From positions 1 through 39,349 of the forward strand of contig CAWEYS010000004.1 in assembly GCA_963813355.1 (NCBI GenBank): 39,349 bases of DNA, read 5' to 3'. Positions 33,392-39,349 of the stretch are shown here, piece after piece. Within the stretch, counting starts at the first letter, position 1. Each line of letters opens with the position of its first letter. The notes below the pieces were generated by a model. It did no database searches. It saw only the letters and a program-made list of their open reading frames with translations, and had not been told where the DNA came from. A program made the translations under genes and the position numbers. This stretch comes from DATAGF01 sp963813355 (lineage in GTDB: Bacteria > Actinomycetota > Thermoleophilia > Miltoncostaeales > Miltoncostaeaceae).

Positions 33392-33649
33392 TCGCTCCGC
33401 TGCGAGGCGCCTCCTGACCGTCGAGGAAACGATGGATGCCCTGCGCAAGGCCGAGCAGGTCCAGTACCGAGCACCCGGCACCTAGCTCAGGGAGTCCGCG
33501 GTTGGAGACCTCGCGCCGCCCGAGGCGCATGGTCGCCGCCCGCTGAGCGCCGGGCGCTCGCCCTTGTCCACGGCGGGCGAGTCGGCATCCACCCGTCGGG
33601 TCGCCACGCCCCGGGGGACGGGGGATGCCCTCTGCGCAGCCCCACGCGG
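33392..33649. other. Short intergenic region without a clear gene
   Basis: Contains only a possible peptide tail (M-D-A-L-R-K-A-E-Q-V-Q-Y, ending at TAG 33483-33485) that has no start or homologue I recognise, followed by GC-rich sequence with small hairpins. No promoter seen. Confidence 0.4.
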
Positions 33650-33877
33650 TCAGATGCCGAGGATGCGACGCTTCTTGGCCCTGAACTCCTCGTCGGTGAT
33701 GACGCCCGCGTCCCGAAGCCTGGCGAGACCGCGGAGTTCGGCCCCCGTGGGATCCCGTTGCGGCGGCCCGAACGTGCCGTCCTGCGCCGCCCCTTGCCGA
33801 CGCTGGCGATCCCGCAGGCGCTTGCTCAGCAGCGCCTCGGTCCCGGCATCGATCGCCGTCCGGCGCATCTCCCTCAT
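33650..33877 (-). CDS. SHOCT-domain small protein
   Basis: 75 residues. The C-terminus, ELRGLARLRDAGVITDEEFR followed by AKKRRILGI, is the SHOCT motif (short C-terminal domain: L-x-x-L-x-x-x-G-x-I-x-x-E-E-F-x-x-K-K-x-x-L-L). The N-terminal part (REMRRTAIDAGTEALLSKRL) is a basic helix with no membrane segment. SHOCT domains are oligomerisation tails on many proteins; free-standing copies are common in actinobacteria, with unknown roles. Ribosome site weak. Confidence 0.75.
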   Translation of the reverse strand: MREMRRTAIDAGTEALLSKRLRDRQRRQGAAQDGTFGPPQRDPTGAELRGLARLRDAGVITDEEFRAKKRRILGI

Positions 33878-33928
33878 GAGCAGTGCGATGGAGCCAACTC
33901 TCTCATGCCGCGCCGTCCGCCAGGGAGC

Positions 33929-33975
33929 ACGCGCGGCAGGATTCGAACCTGACGCCTCTGGCTCCGGAGCGGCGC
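33929..33975 (-). tRNA. Degenerate 3' half of a tRNA-Arg (CCG anticodon) gene
   Basis: Read on the minus strand: anticodon loop CTCCGGA followed by stem GCCAG and AGG, then a T-arm containing the invariant GGTTCGAATCC (33949-33939) and CCTGCCGCGCG of the acceptor side. The 5' arm of the anticodon stem, D-arm and 5' acceptor are not present upstream (GGCGCCG does not pair with GCCAG), and the T-stem has one mismatch. It is therefore not a working tRNA. A remnant of this kind is what is left at integration sites of elements that use tRNA 3' ends. Confidence 0.55.
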
Positions 33976-34073
33976 CGGGAGAGGCGACGGAGGTGGCGAG
34001 CGGCGAACGCGCGCGGGCTACCGCCGCGCCGCGAGGGCGCTCGCGGCCGACCTCCGCCTCGCCAGGCCGCCGC

Positions 34074-36049
34074 TCATCCGGGGGCGAATGTCCGACTTCT
34101 CGAGTTGTTGGTCTCGCTGGACTCGTCCACGGCGTTCGTCGAGTCGGCGGTCACCGTGGCCGTCACCTCGTACACGTCGGGATCGCAGTTGATGCCCGGG
34201 AACACGATGGACTCCTGCTGGCTCTGCCCGGGAGCCAGAGGCACGGCCGCGATCGTGCTCGTCAGAGTCACCTGGCCCGGTGAGGCCAGCTGGACCGAGG
34301 TGGTCGATGCGCCGGCGGCGACCGTCCCCTCGTTACCGCGCCGGTAGTTCACGGTGCACCCGAGGGGCTCGTCCCGATAGACCAGCGACACGACGAGGGG
34401 CACGACCAGATCCGGCTTGGGGATGGGGGCGGGCGTCGGGTTCGGCAGAGGGGGCACCCCTGGCGGGGCGCCCGCAGGGGGCACGCCGGGCGACGGGCGT
34501 CCGCAGTGTCGGGCCCGCCGGGCGACGGGATCTGCGTGTCGGGCCCGCCGGGCTGAGGCGTCACGTCCAGCGGCTGCCCGGTCGCCTGGAGCACGTCGAG
34601 CCGGCCCGCGGCGGCCCCCGCGCCTGCCCGGTTCAGGATCTGCGCGCCCTCGCGGTTGCCGGCGCGGCCGAGGCGGACGGCGATCGACCGCAGGGCGGCG
34701 GATGAGATCGACCGGACCTGCCTCATGTACTCGCGCTGCCTGGCCGCGAGCAGGTCGACCTGTTGCTTGTCCGACAGGCGCGCGATGCGCGCTTGCTCGG
34801 CGCGGTTGCCGAGATAGGCGAACGTCGACCGCAGCGCCCGCGCCTGGTCGATCCGGGCGCGGAGGAGCTCCCGCTCCGCGAAGCCGTTCGTCCGTGGCAG
34901 CCTCGAGTTCGACCGCGTGATAAGCCCGGTGATGCCGGAGAGGAGGGCCCTCCCGGCTCGGAGCCGCGCCGCGACCAACGCCGATGTCGCGCTCGCCGGG
35001 CGCGGCGCCCTGCCGGTCGACTTGATGGGCTTCGGCGGCGGCTGACACCTGAGCGCGTTGCTGAAATCGGACATCGAGTGGATTCGGCCCCGGTTCTGGG
35101 CGAGGACCTGGACCATCCGTCCGCGCGTCACACCGGCGCATGCGGACTGCAGGCGCTTGAGCTCGAAGCCCACGTTGCGCTCGATGCTGAAGTCCTGCGA
35201 GTTGCCGCACGGGGTCTCCGGCACCTCGTCGGCCCAGTACTCGGCCCACCCCTCGTTGAAGGCGAACCCGTGGTTCGTCAACGCGCACGACGTCGCGGAA
35301 TGGGAGCGCAGATACCAGAAGCGGGCGCTGTCGTAGATGAAGTGCGCCTTGTCCCCGTCGAGCTGATGGCGGACCGAATGTGCGAACTCGTGCTCGGCGA
35401 CGGAGCGCATCCGCGGCTTGTCGTCCGTGCCGAGGTTGCGGATCGGCGCTTTGTTCCCGGGCCAGAACACGTCGGTGTACGGGGTGAACGGCTGGCCGGC
35501 GGTCGGCGCGTTGTCGAGCACCAGGACCTTCCCGGCCGGGTTCGACGTCCCCGTATCCGCCCGGTAGCCGTCGGCGGCCGACTTGAACGCCGCCCACAGG
35601 CGGCACTCGGCCCCCGGGACCACCTGCGTCCCGTAGTCGGCCAGCGGGCGGTTGTTCTGCGTCCTCAGCGTGTCGTGGTAGTGGTGCCAGGTGGTGGGGA
35701 AGTTCTTCACGCCGACGTCGTTGTTGACGAGCACCGCACGCACGCGCCAGTTCGTCTCACCGCCTCTGACCCGCCATTCCCACTCGCCGTTGGGCCCGGT
35801 GCGGCCCGCCGCCGCGACCGTCTGGTTGGGCCAGATCTCGGGCAGGAGGCGGGTCTTGGTGTGCATGAGCTCGACGCGCACGTCGGCCAGCGGCTGGCCG
35901 TCGTTGCAGGTGAAGCGCCCCTTGAGCGTCATGTCGACCGCCTCCGCGCTCACCGGAGCGATGGCGAGCGCGCCGAGCGCGGCGCCGAGCAGGAGGAACA
36001 GGGGGCGCCGCCAGGTCGGCAGCAGGCAGCGTCTGGTCGGGATCCGCAT
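34074..36049 (-). CDS. Secreted HEXXH metallopeptidase with C-terminal CARDB domain, one frameshift
   Basis: ATG 36049 (GAGAGGA upstream) is preferred over ATG 36082. Signal peptide PLFLLLGAALGALAIAPVSA, then TLKGRFTCNDGQPLADVRVE (an Ig-like or transthyretin-like domain), and a peptidase region with SVAEHEFAHSVRHQL: zinc ligands His210 and His214 in HEFAH, with FNEGWAEYWAD (Glu256) as the gluzincin third ligand. A helical stretch from about 340 to 470 follows, then a Pro/Gly-rich linker. Near 34500 the linker contains two near-copies of TGTCGGGCCCGCCGGGC and the frame shifts. The tail is a CARDB-like domain (VVPLVVSLVYRDEPLGCTVN, NAVDESSETNNSRSRTF). Likely an extracellular protease or adhesin-protease. 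Confidence 0.78.
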
Positions 36050-36229
36050 CGCGCGTCCTCTCGAGGTCAGCCGGCGGCTCATCGCCCGATCCTGCCCGGG
36101 GTGCCGCGACGGCGCGAGGTGCCCAAGGGATGAACCGGCTCATCCCGGCGGGCCCCCGTTGCCGCCGGGCGGACGGGGACGGGCCGCGCTAGCTGTCCTA
36201 CCCACGGACGTTGTGAACGGGGCTGATCG

Positions 36230-37029
36230 GCGGCACCTGCTACTTCTGCCAGGCGGGCGACTTCTCGCAGTGCGCCGGCTTCGAGGACCAGTGGGGCATC
36301 ATCGGCGGCTGGCGCCTCGGCAACTCCATGGACGGCGTCCAGGCCGAGTACTTCCGGGTCCCCTACGCGCAGGCCAACCTCGCCAAGATCCCCGAGGGCC
36401 TCTCCGACGAGGAGGTCCTCTTCGTCACCGACATCGCCACCACCGGCATCTCGGCGGTCGAGACCGCCGATGTCCAGCTCGGCGACTCGGTGGTCGTGTT
36501 CGCCCAGGGGCCGATCGGGCTCTGCGCCACGGCCGGCGCGCGCCTGCGCGGCGCGGGGCTCGTGATCGCCGTGGACGCGAACCCGACGCGCCTCGAGATG
36601 GCCCGCACCATGGGCGCCGACATCGTCATCGACTACACCCAGGAAGACCCGGTCGCGAAGGTGAAGGCGCTGACCGACGGCCGCGGCGCCGACGTGGCGA
36701 TCGAGGCGCTCGGGATCCAGGAGACGTTCGAGAACTGCCTGAAGGCCGTGCGGCCGGCCGGCATCGTGTCGTCGCTCGGCGTCTACGGCGACAAGGTGAC
36801 GATCCCGCTCGAGCCGTTCATCTACGGCATCGGCGACATCGACATCCGCACCACCCTCTGCCCCGGGGGCAAGAAGCGACTCGGCGCCCTGATGACCCTC
36901 GTGAAGACCGGCCGCCTGAACCTCGGCCAGCTCATCACGCACCGGTTCGCTCTGGACGAGATCGAGGAGGCCTACTCCCTCTTCTCGAACCAGGAGGACG
37001 GCGTGATCAAGGTCGCGGTGACGCCGTGA
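36230..37029 (+). pseudogene. 5'-truncated second copy of the alcohol dehydrogenase gene
   Basis: Encodes residues 92-357 of the 32318 dehydrogenase without catalytic Cys41, His61-Glu62 or structural Cys92, which is replaced by Gly (GGCGGCACC). The reading frame stays open to TGA 37027-37029. An internal ATG at 36328 could start a 233-residue Rossmann fragment, but there is no ribosome site. Upstream sequence (CTGTCCTACCCACGGACGTT) bears no relation to the parent. Every difference from copy 1 is synonymous (for example 36347, GTC for GTT). Confidence 0.93.
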
Positions 37030-37141
37030 CCGCTCGGCCGAGCCCAACGCGCGGGGCTTGCCACGAGCAGCTTCCCGGCCGCATGCTTGCGAAACGGTGG
37101 CGCGGTCGGCCGTGCCATCCTCGGAGCGGAAGGGGGGCAAG

Positions 37142-37528
37142 GTGTCCGTGCAAGCACTCATCGACGGGTGGAACGCGCGGGACGGCGCGAAGGTGGCGGC
37201 AGCGTTCACGCCCGACGGGGTCCGAGTGGAGTACGCCAAGCCGGGGGCGCGCCTGGAGGGTCGCGACGCGATCGCGGCCCAGGCCCAGGCGTACATGACG
37301 GCGGTGCCCGACTGCGTCCTCGACGTACGGGGGCTTGACGAGCGGGAGGGAACCGCGACGCTCGAGTGGACCTACCGAGGCAACCACACGGGAGACATCC
37401 CCGGGCTCGAGGCGAGCGGCCGTGAGATCGAGCTCCCGGGGGTCAGCGTCTACCGGCTGGAAGGCGGCCTCGTCGCCGAGGAGCGCGTCTACTGGGACGC
37501 CGCCACCTTCTACGGGCTCATGGACTAA
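37142..37528 (+). CDS. SnoaL/NTF2-like protein (ester cyclase-type)
   Basis: 128 residues from GTG 37142, preceded by AAGGGGGGCAAG. Pattern VQALIDGWNARDGAKVAAAF, TPDGVRVEYAKPG, GRDAIAAQAQAYMTAVPDCV, then ATLEWTYRGNHTGDIPG and GVSVYRLEGGLVAEERVYWD with a final aromatic region (AATFYGLMD). This is the cone-shaped SnoaL-like fold found in polyketide cyclases, ketosteroid isomerase relatives and many stress proteins. His-Asp pair (NHTGDIPG, YWD) resembles the catalytic pocket of SnoaL. Starts 112 bases after the truncated dehydrogenase. Confidence 0.83.
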   Translation: MSVQALIDGWNARDGAKVAAAFTPDGVRVEYAKPGARLEGRDAIAAQAQAYMTAVPDCVLDVRGLDEREGTATLEWTYRGNHTGDIPGLEASGREIELPGVSVYRLEGGLVAEERVYWDAATFYGLMD

Positions 37529-37912
37529 CGCCACGCGTCGGCGCCGTGGTGGTGCTGATCGGCGCCAACGACCACGGCCTGAAGCAGGCGGTCGCCAACC
37601 ACACCGCGGCGGCGACATCTTCTGAGCGGAGGCGGGCTTGGTTGTGACCGCCGCTCCCCGCCAGGTTCCGCGAGCTATGGGAGGCGGGCGGCCGGGCCTC
37701 TGGGCGGGATGCACATCGCCGGGCCGCGTAGATCGCCCGCCCCACCTCGTCGAGGCAAGGGCGCGAGAAATCACCCCCCGAGCCGGTTGGCACCGCTCGC
37801 TCAGGTTCACCTCGAATTGGCGCACGGGTAACCGCGCCTTGGCCGCGGCGTGGGAGCGTCGCCGCGCACCGGGTCCCCATCGGCGACGGCTACACCCGAG
37901 GGAGGGTTCGAT
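37529..37912. other. Non-coding or decayed region
   Basis: The only protein-like piece is GTG 37546 to TGA 37647: VVLIGANDHGLKQAVANH and a short tail, which recalls the N-terminal G-x-D-H-x-G-x-x-L-K of RpiB/LacA sugar-phosphate isomerases and could be a decayed fragment. Otherwise nothing is recognised. Confidence 0.35.
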
Positions 37913-38035
37913 ATGTCTACCACCACCACCTGGACACACCCACTCGACTACGTTCGCAGGCGTCGTTGGACGCGCGTGGAGGAGCCGGCACCGGCGAACT
38001 ACTGCGCGTGGCCGCGGGACCTCCACCTGATCTGA
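37913..38035 (+). CDS. Small hypothetical protein (40 residues)
   Basis: ATG 37913 has a strong GAGGGAGG at 37899-37906. The product starts MSTTTTWTHPLDYVRRRRWT and continues RVEEPAPANYCAWPRDLHLI; it has no cleavage signal or membrane helix, one cysteine and a basic cluster (RRRRW). No homologue recognised. The ribosome site is the main support. Confidence 0.5.
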   Translation: MSTTTTWTHPLDYVRRRRWTRVEEPAPANYCAWPRDLHLI

Positions 38036-38424
38036 CGCCCGCGTCCGGCTGCGGCGGCTCCTGCGAGGCGGGGCCGGCCGCCGCGGCTTTTCTACGCCGG
38101 TGGCGCCGCGCGGGCGGCACCGGGGCACCGAATCTGCGGGGGGCACCGGGGGCACGGGGTGAGCGCCCCGGATAGCCAACCCCGGTCCGTCGGGGAGCCG
38201 TGCGCTCCCTCTTTCATCGATCGCGTCGTCGAGGCTCCGCGTTCTCAGCGCGGGGACGATCGTGTCAGGGCGCACCTGGCTGACGAGGCTGACCGCGGAT
38301 ATTGGCTGCGGGTGAACGCGGCCGCGCGCGCCGCGCGCGCCGCGCGCGCCGAGCGCGCTCACCCGACGTACCCTTGGAGGGGAGATGAGCGCGAGGTCGT
38401 CGCAACAGCGAGAGGAGCACCCCA
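38036..38424. other. Intergenic region with a 9-bp tandem repeat
   Basis: No gene recognised. Contains GCCGCGCGC repeated three times plus one variant (GCCGAGCGC) at 38321-38356, and a ribosome-site-like GAGAGGAGC before the next gene. Confidence 0.45.
38321..38356. repeat. 9-bp tandem repeat, four units
   Basis: Units GCCGCGCGC x3 then GCCGAGCGC. If translated in one frame it gives A-A-R repeats. It looks like simple-sequence slippage in a GC-rich genome. Confidence 0.9.
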
Positions 38425-38712
38425 ATGGCAGTCATCGTGTCGGTCGTCGCCCCCGGCCTCACCTCGGAGATGTACGACGCAGTCTCGGGCAGGGCGATGC
38501 CCGGCGACCAGCTTCCGGAGGGATGCCAGCTTCACATCGCCGGGCCCGTCGAGCAGGGATGGCGCGTCATAACGGTGTGGGAGTCGCGCGACGTGTTCGA
38601 CCGGTTCCGTGAGGAGAAGCTGCTTCCGGCAATCCGAGAACTCGTCGGCGACGACGGCCCCCCGGACGTGAAGCCGGAGGTCAATCCGGTCCATAGGCTC
38701 ATCACCGCCTAA
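38425..38712 (+). CDS. Small ABM-like hypothetical protein
   Basis: 95 residues from ATG 38425, with GAGAGGAGC 7 or so bases upstream. MAVIVSVVAPGLTSEMYDAV, LPEGCQLHIAGPVEQGWRVI and TVWESRDVFDRFREEKLLPA give strand-helix-strand-strand-helix order, as in dimeric alpha/beta-barrel proteins that often carry V-W-E-S-x-x-x-F-x-x-F. No catalytic residues identifiable. Similar size and fold to the protein at 25901, but with little sequence likeness. Confidence 0.78.
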   Translation: MAVIVSVVAPGLTSEMYDAVSGRAMPGDQLPEGCQLHIAGPVEQGWRVITVWESRDVFDRFREEKLLPAIRELVGDDGPPDVKPEVNPVHRLITA

Positions 38713-39164
38713 CCAGCCCGACCGCCAGTCTGAGGGCGCCCGCCGGTCACGAGCGCGCCGGCCGGCGCTGGAGGGGGGGGCGGGGTGCCTTGCCTTCGAG
38801 TGTCCGCCGCGGTGACGGACGTCATCATCATCGCGTCGTCGCTCACGACGTTCGTCACCGCGGCCCCGTTTTCCTATGGGGCCATCGCCCGGCCAGAGCC
38901 CTCCACAAGAAACCTCCCCTCGCGGCGAGCCGTTCGCGTTCACCCCGGTCGAGCGCGGCGGAGGGTGGCCGATCGCTGTCGAGCGGGGGCGACCGCCGGA
39001 GCCAGAGGGCTAAAGCCCGGACCCTCCTCGGCCGATGGTCGAAGGCGCGGGCAATGAGCCCGGTTCCCGTCCGAGGGGCCGGGCTCGTTGCGTGGGGCTC
39101 AGGCTGCGCGAGCCGACGACTTCTGCCACGAAGCCGCCCGACAGGCTGAGCAACAGAACCGCGC
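38713..39164. other. 452-bp region without a clear gene
   Basis: Open frames here are Arg/Ser-rich shadows without motifs. A stable hairpin lies at 39053-39089. Otherwise no signal seen. Confidence 0.5.
39053..39089. terminator. Stem-loop with terminator-like form
   Basis: AATGAGCCCGG (39053-39063) pairs with CCGGGCTCGTT (39079-39089), with one G-U pair and a 15-base loop. The 3' arm ends in GTT. It lies about 340 bases after the gene at 38425 and before the recombinase fragment. Confidence 0.4.
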
Positions 39165-39349
39165 GTGACGTCGCCGCGCTTCGAGTGTCGGGGGATCCGC
39201 AGGCTTCCCCATCGCGTGGCCCGGCCGCGGACGTTGTCGCCGGTCGAGGCCGAGAAGATCCGGGCTCGCCTGCCGAGCCTGCGGGACCGGGCCCTCTGGG
39301 GGCTGCTCGCCTACGCCGGGCTTCGCCCCGAGTGGCTCCTCGGCGCGCT
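39165..39349 (+). CDS. Tyrosine recombinase/integrase, N-terminal part (runs off the window)
   Basis: From GTG 39165 (or GTG 39216) the frame reads ...RPRTLSPVEAEKIRARLPSL followed by RDRALWGLLAYAGLRPEWLL. This is the start of the phage-integrase catalytic domain: L-S-P-x-E-x-E-x-I, then R-D-R-A-L-x-x-L-L-A-Y-A-G-L-R-P, whose final Arg is the first catalytic residue. No SAM-like core-binding domain is visible upstream, so the gene may be 5'-truncated, or the recombinase is a short form. The catalytic H-x-x-R and Tyr lie beyond the window. A tRNA-Arg remnant is 5.2 kb upstream. Confidence 0.7.
   Translation, partial: MTSPRFECRGIRRLPHRVARPRTLSPVEAEKIRARLPSLRDRALWGLLAYAGLRPEWLLGA

Noticed and set aside
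33900..33980. Complete tRNA-Arg gene
   Set aside because: No D-arm, no pairing 5' anticodon stem and no 5' acceptor strand upstream; only the 3' half is recognisable.
33564..34283. 239-codon plus-strand frame
   Set aside because: Crosses the SHOCT gene and the tRNA remnant on the other strand, Arg/Ser-rich without motifs.
36328..37029. Functional 233-residue dehydrogenase from internal ATG
   Set aside because: No catalytic zinc ligands, no ribosome site, and exact identity with part of an intact gene; treated as a truncated copy.
37546..37647. Ribose-5-phosphate isomerase B gene
   Set aside because: Only about 18 residues resemble the family; too short and without continuation in any frame, so mentioned only as a possible fragment.
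38321..38356. CRISPR-like repeats
   Set aside because: Nine-base units are directly adjacent with no spacers; simple tandem repeat.

Overview
The window is very GC-rich (roughly 70% or more by eye), with GTG starts, short 4-base GTGA gene overlaps, SARP/BTAD and LAL-type regulators, a geranylgeranyl-reductase-family flavoprotein and PQQ-propeller proteins. This looks like a high-GC actinobacterial chromosome. A Thermoleophilia-type lineage (Solirubrobacterales/Gaiellales and relatives) is my best guess, inferred from style only. No rRNA, CRISPR array, prophage or complete transposase is visible.

Layout. 1-3963: potassium and stress block, with a frame-broken universal stress protein (USP), a 52-aa membrane peptide, kdpA, a KdpD sensor-only protein and a second USP. 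kdpB, kdpC and kdpE are absent. 4026-7323: a DedA membrane protein, a DHA2-type MFS exporter and a divergent FAD reductase that share an operator-like palindrome. 7476-8661: a tightly coupled trio of a 58-aa peptide, a BTAD (SARP) regulator and a CxxCxGxG zinc-finger protein. 8682-15307: mixed accessory genes (DUF11 secreted protein, ferredoxin-reductase-like flavoprotein, metzincin-like protease, GNAT, alpha/beta hydrolase, HAD). 15394-24543: a large BTAD-AAA-TPR regulator, a berberine-bridge-type FAD oxidoreductase, a convergent methyltransferase and a LAL (AAA-LuxR) regulator, resembling a small secondary-metabolism or stress locus with two giant regulators. 24659-25392: a chimeric scar, with a glyoxalase fragment joined to a second copy of the FAD-oxidase/methyltransferase 3' junction. 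26727-32096: quinoprotein-like propeller, cupredoxin, second propeller, then a convergent GAF histidine kinase and NarL-type response regulator. This is the most coherent putative system here: extracytoplasmic redox proteins beside a cytosolic sensor kinase whose GAF domain carries a Cys/His cluster. 32318-33391: a zinc alcohol dehydrogenase. 33650-39349: a decayed, island-like stretch holding a SHOCT protein, a tRNA-Arg 3' remnant, a secreted HEXXH peptidase, a truncated second copy of the alcohol dehydrogenase, small proteins and the start of a tyrosine recombinase running off the window.

Two global oddities matter for any reader. At least ten single-base frame breaks interrupt otherwise well-conserved proteins, which points to residual indel errors in the sequence or unusual decay. 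Two long near-identical repeats (about 464 and 800 bp) start inside coding sequence, which could be real duplications or mis-joins between strain variants. Several genes appear to have a -10 box only 7-8 bases before the start codon, consistent with leaderless transcripts.
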